From: a bacterium
GTDB lineage: Bacteria; Verrucomicrobiota; Kiritimatiellia; UBA8416
NCBI GenBank assembly: GCA_020048935.1
Contig: JAIFLS010000089.1
Span: 1 to 8,998, forward strand
Direction of reading: 5' to 3'
DNA length: 8,998 nucleotides
Below, in pieces: positions 1 to 6,155 of this stretch (position 1 is the first letter of the stretch; each line of letters begins with the position of its first letter). A program made the position numbers and the translations under genes. The notes under the pieces are model-generated. The model did not search any database. It saw nothing but the letters and a program-made list of their open reading frames with translations, and was not told where the DNA came from.

Positions 1-45
1 ACACCGGAAGCGATGCTGACCCGGCTTGAGGAGGCACTGCGATGA
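1..45 (+). CDS. fliI: C-terminal end of the upstream gene, probably the flagellar export ATPase FliI (partial)
   Basis: An open frame runs in from the left edge and stops at TGA 43-45. Only 14 residues are visible, ending in an amphipathic Leu/Glu-rich helix (LTRLEEALR), which cannot identify the protein alone. The assignment to FliI, the cytoplasmic ATPase that energises flagellar type III export, is an inference from position: fliI directly precedes fliJ in many bacteria, including the B. subtilis fla/che operon that this window resembles. Its stop overlaps the fliJ start as ATGA (42-45), so the two genes are probably translationally coupled. The fliJ ribosome binding site (GAGGAGG, 28-34) lies inside this coding end. 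Confidence 0.7.
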   Translation, partial: TPEAMLTRLEEALR

Positions 46-545
46 AGGCGTTCACCTACCGTTTACAACGCGTCCTCGATGCACGCGAGGCCGCGACAAG
101 CCGCTGCGAGACCCAGTTGGCTCAATCAGAGCGTGAACTGGCGACATTCCGTGGCGAGCAGGAAAACTGCCAGCAGGTTCTTCACCAGTGCACATCGGCA
201 CAACTGGAGTCCACTGCAAAAACCGCGATCTCAGCCCGCGAACACCGCTTGCAACTGGCGTGGAAACATCATCTCACGGATCGTCTCGATCACGCGATCC
301 ATGCAGTCAGCAGGCAGATCGCAACCGTTTCCAAGCGCCGCGAGGATCTGAAAAAGGCGCTGATCGAGAAAAAGGTTATGGAGAGCCTCTCCAAGCGTGA
401 ACGCCAGGTCTGGCTTGATAAAGTCGTCAAGCTTGAACAAAACATCCAGGATGAACAGGCGTGCATTGCCTATTCGAGACGGAAGGACCCCCACGCAATC
501 ATCTCTAGAGACGGTCGCGTGACGCATCAGGAGATACACATATGA
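42..545 (+). CDS. fliJ: Flagellar export stalk/chaperone protein FliJ
   Basis: The product is a 167-residue, highly charged, almost wholly helical protein with no membrane segment. Its N-terminus (FTYRLQRVLDARE, residues 4-16) matches the usual start of FliJ proteins, followed by a long coiled coil of Glu, Gln, Arg and Lys-rich heptads to about residue 145. FliJ family members are typically about 150 residues and form the central stalk of the FliI hexamer, coupling ATPase activity to the FlhA export gate and escorting export chaperones. The start at 42 is supported by a strong GAGGAGG 7 bases upstream and by the ATGA overlap with the upstream gene. The end overlaps the next gene by four bases (ATGA, 542-545). 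FliJ sequences diverge widely, so the call rests on the N-terminal motif, the coiled coil and the position together. Confidence 0.88.
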   Translation: MKAFTYRLQRVLDAREAATSRCETQLAQSERELATFRGEQENCQQVLHQCTSAQLESTAKTAISAREHRLQLAWKHHLTDRLDHAIHAVSRQIATVSKRREDLKKALIEKKVMESLSKRERQVWLDKVVKLEQNIQDEQACIAYSRRKDPHAIISRDGRVTHQEIHI

Positions 546-1150
546 AAGGCATGTTTATTCTGGTTTGCATGCTCTGCGCCGCCTACGCAACAGGACGCCT
601 GAGCGCTGGCGCTGATCCCTCGAAACCCGCCCCCGAAGTGGAAGAGACCGCAAAGGCGCAATCTGCCGAATCGCGACCAACTCTATTTCCCGAGCAAGGC
701 CAGGCGGTCGACGTTCTGCTGGAGGAAATTCGTGCCCGTCAGGAGGCAATGAACCGGCAAAAAGAGCAACTCGACAAACGTGAGGCCCGTGTCCGCCAGG
801 AGGAAATCCTATTACAGCGGATGCGCGATGAGCTCACGTCGGCCGAAAAAGCGCTGGAGGCCCATTTCAAGGCCTTTGATGAAGCAGAGAAGATAAACAC
901 CAAGAAACTGGCTGAATTCTACGCCAAAATGGATGCACAGAATGCCGCCAAACTGCTTACTGAAATGGAAAATGATCAGGCGGCACGAATCCTAGCCAAT
1001 CTGGCAGACCGCCAAGCGGGGGCCATTATGGACGCAGCCGTAAGCCTGGGGGACAATGGCATCCAGCGTGCTGTAGCATGGAGTGATATGATACGAATGC
1101 AGAAAAACGAAAAGACTGGCGCTAAAGAAAACGACAAACAGGCGAAATAG
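542..1150 (+). CDS. MotE/YlxF-like coiled-coil flagellar protein with MgtE_N-like helical domain
   Basis: A 202-residue protein with a hydrophobic N-terminal segment (about residues 3-19) that could be a membrane anchor or signal peptide. A linker rich in Pro, Ala and Glu follows, then a charged coiled coil (about 55-120). Next comes a helical domain at about 124-168 with the pattern FYAKM-AAKLLTEM-AARILANL-AGAIMDA. This repeated 'aA.iL..m' pattern is typical of the MgtE intracellular N-domain fold found in FlbB, YlxF and MotE. YlxF occupies exactly this slot between fliJ and fliK in B. subtilis, and MotE-type proteins are reported to act as periplasmic chaperones for motility proteins. The exact role here is unproven; proximity to a motAB block makes a stator or export scaffold role reasonable. 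The start is supported by CAGGAGA (528-534) and the four-base overlap with fliJ. The C-terminus is Lys-rich. Confidence 0.75.
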   Translation: MKGMFILVCMLCAAYATGRLSAGADPSKPAPEVEETAKAQSAESRPTLFPEQGQAVDVLLEEIRARQEAMNRQKEQLDKREARVRQEEILLQRMRDELTSAEKALEAHFKAFDEAEKINTKKLAEFYAKMDAQNAAKLLTEMENDQAARILANLADRQAGAIMDAAVSLGDNGIQRAVAWSDMIRMQKNEKTGAKENDKQAK

Positions 1151-1152
1151 CA

Positions 1153-2754
1153 ATGACTAGCCTAAATATCATTTGTGGTTCAAAGCCGCAGAACACCAAC
1201 CGCCGCATCGAAAATGAATGCGTGTTGAGTGATGATGATAGTGCTCACGAGTCTTATAACGTGACGCGAACCGAACCATCACGCAACGCGACCAGCGGTG
1301 CAGAGCGCAAGCGTGAATTCTCCGCCCATCTCCGTGCGAGCACTCAACCGAACGATCAGGCGGACGTCAATGAACAGGTTCAGCGTGGTTGGCCGGAAGT
1401 GCCCGCCGAAACCTTGTGTTTGCAGCCCGAGACTGAACCGCAGCATATCGACTGGGAGGCTGTCGCCTTTTTTGCCTACACGGGACACGCCGCGCATGCC
1501 GACGGAACAACGGTGGATCCCGCTGAAAGCCAAATGCCCCCCCTACCTGCGAGTGATGCGGTTCTGGCAGCGAACGGCGACATCCTTGATACGACAATGC
1601 AGACCGCCCATCTATCCGATCTTCCCGCCCTAATCCATACGATGCCTGAAGCGCCGGTTGTACATTTCCAAACGACCGATTTGTCGACTCTACCGGAACC
1701 GGAGCTACCGACCGCACAGAGTGCACCGGCACCAACGCTATCTGCACCGGAGCTACCGACCGCACAGAGTGCACCGGCACCAACGCTATCTGCACCGGAG
1801 CTACCGGCCGCACAGAGTGCACCGGCACCAACGCTATCTGCACTGGAGCTACCGGCCGCACAGAGTGCACCGACTCCCTCGCAGACGGTTCCGGATTCAG
1901 CGCCTTTTGCCCCGGCAGACGCGGCCGCTGACGAGATCACAGAGGCACTATTGGAAGATCTGACTGCTAGTATGGATTCGGGCAAGCCTCCTGCCTTACG
2001 GCCTTCAATCCCTTCACCAACCGCCAGCCAGACCGAGCCTACACAGGAGTCTATACTACCATCCCCCACCCCCGCCGAAACCAGCAAAGCCCCCGATATC
2101 CGACCGACGCTCGTAGCCGCCTTGCCTGACGACACAACCAGCGAACTGAGTGACGATCAACGCGGCAACAGTAATCAATCCCGACAGGGGCGTGATCCAC
2201 AGGAAACGCTTGCGAGCACACGCGGCTCTGAGCTAACGAACACGTTCAGTACCCATGACTCCACGAGTCAGGCAGAAATCATATCCCGCACAGCGGCACC
2301 CTCGGCAGCCGGTACCAATCTACCTGCCCAAACCATGGATATCGGGAGTTTTGTTGAGCACTTCGACCGCCTAGCGCTACGGACCATGCGCTCGGACGAC
2401 CAGCGCGTCCGGATCGAGCTCGAACCGGCAGCCTTGGGTAAACTTGTCCTCCAGTGCAAGGAGACAGACAGGGGACTTGAAATTGAAATCGCCGTGCAGG
2501 GAGATGCCGTGAGGACCCTGCTGATGGCTCGGGAACCGGAGCTGCGCGCCAGCCTAGAGTCACAAGGCGTGCAGGTTGGCCAATTCTCGGTTTCCTGCCA
2601 GGATCGGGAGGGGCGCCCACACCAGCAACAACTTGCGGAAGTGCCCAATGCGTTTATCCCGCGGAACAATGTCCGGACAACAGAAACCATATCCGAATCC
2701 CAGATACCAGCACGCCGCTTGGAATCTTGGGAACGTAATCGTTGGGTAGCATAA
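1153..2754 (+). CDS. fliK: Flagellar hook-length control protein FliK
   Basis: A 533-residue protein. The C-terminal region, about residues 400-490, is a recognisable Flg_hook domain (FliK C-terminal), with the conserved block ELEPAALGKL at 422-431 followed by alternating hydrophobic strands and an LRASLESQGV helix. FliK is secreted during hook assembly, measures hook length and switches the export apparatus from hook to filament substrates. The long N-terminal part is low in structure and rich in Pro, Ala, Ser, Thr and Glu, as expected for the extended ruler portion. It includes a nearly perfect 16-residue tandem repeat (residues 184-240). The gene begins two bases after the upstream stop with only a weak AGGCG (1140-1144), so translation probably depends on coupling. 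No better in-frame start is visible nearby. Beyond the domain is a polar tail of about 40 residues ending WERNRWVA. The name rests on both the C-terminal domain and the gene order before flgD. Confidence 0.88.
   Translation: MTSLNIICGSKPQNTNRRIENECVLSDDDSAHESYNVTRTEPSRNATSGAERKREFSAHLRASTQPNDQADVNEQVQRGWPEVPAETLCLQPETEPQHIDWEAVAFFAYTGHAAHADGTTVDPAESQMPPLPASDAVLAANGDILDTTMQTAHLSDLPALIHTMPEAPVVHFQTTDLSTLPEPELPTAQSAPAPTLSAPELPTAQSAPAPTLSAPELPAAQSAPAPTLSALELPAAQSAPTPSQTVPDSAPFAPADAAADEITEALLEDLTASMDSGKPPALRPSIPSPTASQTEPTQESILPSPTPAETSKAPDIRPTLVAALPDDTTSELSDDQRGNSNQSRQGRDPQETLASTRGSELTNTFSTHDSTSQAEIISRTAAPSAAGTNLPAQTMDIGSFVEHFDRLALRTMRSDDQRVRIELEPAALGKLVLQCKETDRGLEIEIAVQGDAVRTLLMAREPELRASLESQGVQVGQFSVSCQDREGRPHQQQLAEVPNAFIPRNNVRTTETISESQIPARRLESWERNRWVA
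1702..1872 (+). repeat. In-frame 48-bp tandem repeat within fliK (3 full units plus 27 bp)
   Basis: Units begin at 1702, 1750, 1798 and 1846. Units 1 and 2 are identical at the DNA level. Unit 3 differs at two bases, giving Thr to Ala and Pro to Leu in the protein. The fourth copy is a 27-bp partial with the same Ala variant. Each unit encodes a 16-residue Pro/Ala-rich block (ELP-T/A-AQSAPAPTLSA-P/L), fliK residues 184-240. The near absence of silent changes indicates recent duplication by slippage or unequal recombination. The unit length is a multiple of three, so copy-number change alters the ruler length without a frameshift. Confidence 0.97.
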
Positions 2755-2770
2755 AAGAAGGAGAGTCATA

Positions 2771-3373
2771 ATGAACGCGATCGAAGGAATATCATCACCA
2801 AGCTGGGATCTTACACAAGCGGATGCAACGGGAATGGAGCCCGCCCTAACGGATAGCGGCGTTCAGGATGACACCGAGATAGAGAACGCCCTAATGGCAG
2901 TCGGCAATCAGGACACGACGCCGGGCGGCAGCCTGGGGAAGAATGAATTCCTGAATCTGCTCGTCACGCAGTTGTCGTCACAGGATCCGCTCAACCCGAT
3001 GGACAGCTCAGAAAGCATCGCCCAGTTAGCCCAGTTCAGCGCACTTGAACAAATGCAGAATGTCAACGTGCAGCTTGAAGCCCAGCGCAAATCCAGCGGC
3101 CTGATTGATGCGATGTTACTGCAGGATCAGAACATCGAGGCGACCTTGCAAAACGGAAGCACCGTCCAGGGAACGGTCGAGAAAATGACCTGGCAAGGCG
3201 GCGAGATGGTGATGCAAATCAATGGCGCACTGTACCCGGCATCCAGCTTGATTGGTTTACGCCTTCTGAGTGCCGTAACGCCGGTTGTCGTGCCAGAAAT
3301 ACCGGATGACGATACCCTCAGCACAGAGACCATACAAGAAACCGAGGAGTTGCCCGCGGTAAATACCCCCTGA
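2771..3373 (+). CDS. flgD: Flagellar hook capping/scaffold protein FlgD
   Basis: A 200-residue protein with the FlgD N-terminal domain at about residues 52-105. It contains the diagnostic run LGKNEFLNLLVTQLSSQDPL (55-74), then NPMDSSESIAQLAQFSALEQM (76-96). FlgD is exported and caps the growing hook so that hook subunits can polymerise; it is absent from the finished flagellum. The region at about 110-166 looks like a short beta-rich domain (TLQNGSTVQGTVEKMTWQGG) and may be a reduced version of the FlgD tudor/FnIII-like C-terminal part. The protein is somewhat shorter than the enteric FlgD and longer than the B. subtilis one. The last 30 residues are acidic and low-complexity. The start is well supported by AAGGAGAG just upstream. 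A 16-base gap separates it from fliK. Confidence 0.95.
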   Translation: MNAIEGISSPSWDLTQADATGMEPALTDSGVQDDTEIENALMAVGNQDTTPGGSLGKNEFLNLLVTQLSSQDPLNPMDSSESIAQLAQFSALEQMQNVNVQLEAQRKSSGLIDAMLLQDQNIEATLQNGSTVQGTVEKMTWQGGEMVMQINGALYPASSLIGLRLLSAVTPVVVPEIPDDDTLSTETIQETEELPAVNTP

Positions 3374-3387
3374 TTCAAGCGGTGATC

Positions 3388-3404
3388 GATGGCTGATAGC
3401 CGTC
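3388..3404 (+). other. Small hairpin in the flgD-flgE gap
   Basis: GATGGCT (3388-3394) can pair with AGCCGTC (3398-3404) across a three-base GAT loop, giving seven pairs including one G-U. It sits in the 69-base gap between flgD and the hook gene. It is not followed by a T-run, so it is a poor terminator candidate; an mRNA processing or stability role is possible. Such a short stem could occur by chance. Confidence 0.35.
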
Positions 3405-3442
3405 CTTAGAGACAATAAAAACACAAACAAGGAGAAGCAGTT

Positions 3443-4291
3443 ATGATCCCGTCAATGTATAGTGGAATCTCAGGGTTGCAGACGCACCAGGAACGGATGA
3501 ATGTGATCGGCAACGATATTGCCAATGTCAACACCACCGGTTACAAGCAGAGCGACGTCACCTTCAAGGAAGCGTATGTAACAACCCTGCGGGGGCCCTC
3601 ACCGGGAACGCCTGGCATGCAGGTCGGTCTTGGCGTCCAGCTCGGTTCCATTACCCGCGATTTCGGCGGAGGCGCACTGATGCAAACAGGCAATTCCACG
3701 AATATCGGGCTCTCCGGCAACGGTTTCTTTGTCGTCAACGATGTCGGCGGTACCGCTGACCAGCAACGCTTCACCCGTGCTGGTGATTTCGTGCTGGATG
3801 TTTCCGGTGGACAATCGTTCCTAGTCAATTCTGACGGCAAACGGCTGCAAGGCGTCATGACGGCTAACCTTGGCGACCCAGCGCCTGACATGACCGGCCT
3901 TACACAGGCAGCACTTGGCGACATCATACTGCCGCCGAACACCTCATCGTTCTCGATCGCCCTCGACGGTACATTATACGTCTCGGTTGCTGGCGCGGAG
4001 GCACAGGTGGCGGGGCGCGTCGCGGTCGCCGAGTTCGATAACCCGAATGGGTTGCAGGCCGTAGGCAGCAATCTTTACGCGCCCACCGATGCGGCGGCAA
4101 TTCGCCCATTTTCCAATCCGGGCGGAGACGGGCTGGGCCAGATCCTGCAGGGCTACATCGAGAATTCAAACGTTGACCTGGCGCAGGAGTTTACCGATAT
4201 GATCGTCACACAGCGCGGATTCCAGGCCAATTCGCGGACCATATCCACGTCTGACGAGATGCTTCAGGAATTATTGTCATTGAAACGTTAG
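3443..4291 (+). CDS. flgE: Flagellar hook protein FlgE, short form (FlgE/FlgF/FlgG family)
   Basis: A 282-residue axial protein. The N-terminus (MYSGISGL, then NVIGNDIANVNTTGYK at 20-35) is the conserved flagellar basal-body rod motif. Residues about 85-135 (NIGLSGNGFFVV, RFTRAGDFVLD) form the FlgE/F/G-like core. The C-terminal segment (EFTDMIVTQRGFQANSRTIS, then SDEMLQELLSLKR) is the conserved coiled-coil end. FlgE subunits form the hook, the universal joint outside the cell. The position after fliK and flgD, and the similarity to the short (about 264-residue) B. subtilis hook protein, favour FlgE over the rod proteins FlgF or FlgG. The length nevertheless overlaps FlgG, and family membership is surer than the exact paralogue. 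It has none of the large surface domains of enteric FlgE. AAGGAG lies a few bases upstream of the start. It is the only gene here with sizeable gaps on both sides. Confidence 0.85.
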   Translation: MIPSMYSGISGLQTHQERMNVIGNDIANVNTTGYKQSDVTFKEAYVTTLRGPSPGTPGMQVGLGVQLGSITRDFGGGALMQTGNSTNIGLSGNGFFVVNDVGGTADQQRFTRAGDFVLDVSGGQSFLVNSDGKRLQGVMTANLGDPAPDMTGLTQAALGDIILPPNTSSFSIALDGTLYVSVAGAEAQVAGRVAVAEFDNPNGLQAVGSNLYAPTDAAAIRPFSNPGGDGLGQILQGYIENSNVDLAQEFTDMIVTQRGFQANSRTISTSDEMLQELLSLKR

Positions 4292-4339
4292 CCCGGCTGA
4301 CTCTAGAATGACACTGCATGGCAACATCCATTAAGTCAC

Positions 4340-4358
4340 CTTGCGCAAGACGCGCAAG
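4340..4358 (+). other. Perfect 7-bp hairpin in the flgE-flbD gap
   Basis: CTTGCGC (4340-4346) and GCGCAAG (4352-4358) are perfect reverse complements around a five-base AAGAC loop. The element lies in the 84-base gap after the hook gene, shortly before the flbD ribosome binding site (AAGGAGG, 4363-4369). No T-run follows, so it is unlikely to be a strong intrinsic terminator. It could be a 3'-end stabiliser for the hook message, a partial attenuator, or a structure that tunes flbD translation. Confidence 0.5.
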
Positions 4359-4375
4359 CATAAGGAGGCAGCACT

Positions 4376-4615
4376 ATGATCACTTGTTCAGACCTGCACG
4401 GGCGACCATCCTACATCAATCCTGATCTGCTGATCGGGATTGAGATCACTCCAGACACACAACTGGTGTTTGTTAACGGACACCGGCTATTCGTCTCGGA
4501 AACGCCAGAAGAAATTGTCGAGCGGATTGTGGCATTCCGTATCCGCACCGGCGTCGCTGCCAGACCACCTGCCTGGCTTTCCGAGATCGCACCTACGGGT
4601 GATGGAAAGGACTGA
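4376..4615 (+). CDS. flbD: FlbD/SwrD-family small flagellar protein
   Basis: A 79-residue protein whose first ~55 residues match the FlbD (SwrD/YlzI) family. It shows the usual opening with a hydrophobic start, NPDLLIGIEITPDTQLVFVNG at 16-36, then a Val/Glu-rich SETPEEIVERIVAFR helix at about 42-56. This is not the Caulobacter transcriptional regulator also named FlbD. In B. subtilis, SwrD (the same family, in the same operon slot after flgE) is reported to increase flagellar motor power, so its position directly before motA fits a stator-related job. Its start is well supported by AAGGAGG (4363-4369). The C-terminal ~20 residues (AARPPAWLSEIAPTGDGKD) extend past the conserved core. Five bases separate its stop from motA. 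Confidence 0.9.
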   Translation: MITCSDLHGRPSYINPDLLIGIEITPDTQLVFVNGHRLFVSETPEEIVERIVAFRIRTGVAARPPAWLSEIAPTGDGKD

Positions 4616-4620
4616 CCAAA

Positions 4621-5385
4621 ATGGACTTTGGCTCAATATTAGGGGTTATTCTGTGCTTGGGGCTTGTTGGTGCTGCTATTTTCATGGGCGGTGGTGAGGG
4701 CTTTATTGATCCCCTCTCGATAATGATTACCATTGGAGGATCACTTTCTGCAGTTCTGATTAATTTTCAAGTCAGTAAAATTTTGGCGACTTTGGGCGCC
4801 GTACGCAAGGCTTTTGTCAACCGAGACAAGGATTTCCTGGCGTTGTTCAAGCAGCTATCGGATTTCGCCGTCCGTGCCCGGCGCGACGGCATCCTAGGGC
4901 TGGAGAGCGATGTGGAAACGCTTCAAGATCCCTTTATGAAAAAGGGCCTGCAGATGGGCGTCGACGGTAACTCGGCAGAGATCATCGAGGCGGTACTGGA
5001 ACAGGATATCGCGTCCATGGCCGAACGACATGCCGTCGGGCATGCCATTTTTCAGGCCGTTGCCGCGTTTGCCCCGGCATTCGGCATGCTAGGGACCCTG
5101 ATCGGCCTGATCCAGATGCTACGGAATATGAGTGATCCATCCGCCATCGGTGCCGGAATGGCCGTGGCGCTGATAACCACCTTGTATGGTGCCATGGTCG
5201 CCAATATGATTGCACTGCCGATCGGCGGCAAGCTTGAGCAGCGCACCAAGGAAGAAACCGCCATGCGCCGCATGGTGCTACAGGGGATTCTCTCCATCCA
5301 ACAGGGAGACAGCCCTCGCGTTGCGCAGGAGAAGCTACGAAGCTATCTATCACCAAAACTGAGAGCGCGCACTGAAAACGTATGA
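4621..5385 (+). CDS. motA: Flagellar motor stator protein MotA (PomA-like)
   Basis: A 254-residue protein with four membrane segments, at about residues 4-22, 32-50, 143-166 and 176-200, and a large cytoplasmic loop between the second and third. Conserved features are visible. The loop contains the RRDGILGLE block (87-95), which carries the basic and acidic residues equivalent to the rotor-contacting charges of MotA. Membrane helix 3 contains AFAPAFGMLGTLIGLIQML with Pro152, and helix 4 ends in Pro200 (ALPIGGKLEQR). MotA surrounds MotB in the inner membrane and turns ion flow into torque on FliG. Length and the N-terminal GGG motif resemble the PomA/MotA group of about 253 residues. The start is supported by GGAAAGGA ending about nine bases upstream. 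It overlaps the following motB by four bases. The first 60 codons are unusually rich in T-ending codons compared with the rest. Confidence 0.95.
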   Translation: MDFGSILGVILCLGLVGAAIFMGGGEGFIDPLSIMITIGGSLSAVLINFQVSKILATLGAVRKAFVNRDKDFLALFKQLSDFAVRARRDGILGLESDVETLQDPFMKKGLQMGVDGNSAEIIEAVLEQDIASMAERHAVGHAIFQAVAAFAPAFGMLGTLIGLIQMLRNMSDPSAIGAGMAVALITTLYGAMVANMIALPIGGKLEQRTKEETAMRRMVLQGILSIQQGDSPRVAQEKLRSYLSPKLRARTENV

Positions 5386-6155
5386 AACCTCCCGAGCCGC
5401 AGCCGCCGAAACAGCTCGAATGTCCCGCTTGGATGATGACATTCGGCGACTGCATGTCGTTGCTGGTCTGCTTTTTTGTCATGTTGATTGCCTTTTCGGA
5501 CGTTGAGGAGGATCAACTGGGAGAAGCCCTCGGAGCCATGAAGGGAGCCCTAAACGGCTGGGATCCGGTTGTAGACAATGAAACCGCCGATTCAATTGAT
5601 CACGACTGGCTTGCCATGAAAACTGAAGGCGCGGGGGAACCGCAATTCCTGACCGTTGAAGAAATGGCTGACAAGCTGCCATTTGTTGTAGAGGAACTGC
5701 GCGCCAGCGATAAAAATATAATCGGCAGTTGGCCGGATCGGTTGATAGCCCGCATGCTGGATGAGGGACTGACCATCATCATACGTACACGTACTCTCTT
5801 TCGTCCGGGAAGTACCGAGTGGCTAAACGGCGAGACAGGCCTCTGGCAAGGATTTGCCCAACTGCTCGAAGGTCGCGGCAACGCGATCCAGATCACCTCC
5901 GTGCTGTCCTCCCAGACAATCGTCGAATCGGCCAGTGCCAAGACGGTATGGGGGCTTGGCGTTTTGCGCGCAGAAACCGTTGCCCGTTCGATGGAAGCCG
6001 CCATGAAAGCATCCCCCGACCGAATCGGCCTGGGGGTTCAGCTTCATACAGGCCAGCCGCAAGGGGATTTGGATTCGATCGAAATCACAATCCTAGGAAA
6101 AAGTCAGATCGAAGATATTAACGACGCGAACCGCATTCCAAATGGGGTTTTGTAA
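5382..6155 (+). CDS. motB: MotB-like stator protein, copy 1: keeps the ion-binding Asp, degenerate peptidoglycan motif
   Basis: A 257-residue protein with a short N-tail, then PAWMMTFGDCMSLLVCFF (15-32), the classic MotB/PomB transmembrane helix. Asp23 (codon 5448-5450) sits at the position of the essential ion-carrying aspartate. A periplasmic linker follows. An OmpA-like fold begins at about residue 129 (GLTIIIRTRTLFRPGS, then LWQGFAQLLEGRG). The motif that normally reads GHTD and contacts peptidoglycan is absent: the aligned stretch at about 172-180 is TSVLSSQTI. The later helix (WGLGVLRAETVARSM, with Arg196) keeps the usual W..L..RA pattern. Ion conduction therefore looks intact, while wall anchoring is doubtful or altered. 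It overlaps motA by four bases, as expected for a MotA/MotB pair made in fixed ratio. Only a weak ribosome site is visible, so translation is probably coupled. Its stop overlaps the next MotB-like gene by one base (TAATG). Confidence 0.9.
   Translation: MKPPEPQPPKQLECPAWMMTFGDCMSLLVCFFVMLIAFSDVEEDQLGEALGAMKGALNGWDPVVDNETADSIDHDWLAMKTEGAGEPQFLTVEEMADKLPFVVEELRASDKNIIGSWPDRLIARMLDEGLTIIIRTRTLFRPGSTEWLNGETGLWQGFAQLLEGRGNAIQITSVLSSQTIVESASAKTVWGLGVLRAETVARSMEAAMKASPDRIGLGVQLHTGQPQGDLDSIEITILGKSQIEDINDANRIPNGVL

Noticed and set aside
1367..2135. Long minus-strand open frames (167 and 219 codons) opposite fliK, with repetitive Ser/Ala/Gly or Val/Pro products
   Set aside because: They lie opposite the 48-bp repeat and GC-rich low-complexity DNA. 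A repeat unit divisible by three propagates open frames on both strands, and the products resemble no known family. fliK on the plus strand has a clear domain.
3374..3442. Possible internal promoter before flgE (ACAATAAAA as a -10-like box; also checked for sigma-28 and sigma-54 patterns)
   Set aside because: No convincing -35 at proper spacing and no TAAA-N15-GCCGATAA or TGGC-N8-TTGC pattern. The AT-rich run is equally explained as an open leader before the ribosome site.
3541..4071. 176-codon minus-strand open frame opposite flgE
   Set aside because: It is a shadow of a confidently identified hook gene. The product is Pro/Ser/Thr-rich without motifs, and no ribosome site or operon context supports it.
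4340..4358. Hairpin after flgE as an intrinsic terminator
   Set aside because: The stem is perfect but is followed by CATAAGGAGG, not a T-run, and the next ribosome site begins almost at once. Full termination would cut the operon before the stator genes.
4982..5482. 166-codon minus-strand open frame spanning the motA/motB junction
   Set aside because: The Arg/Trp/Cys-rich composition is typical of an antisense shadow, and it overlaps two well-supported genes.
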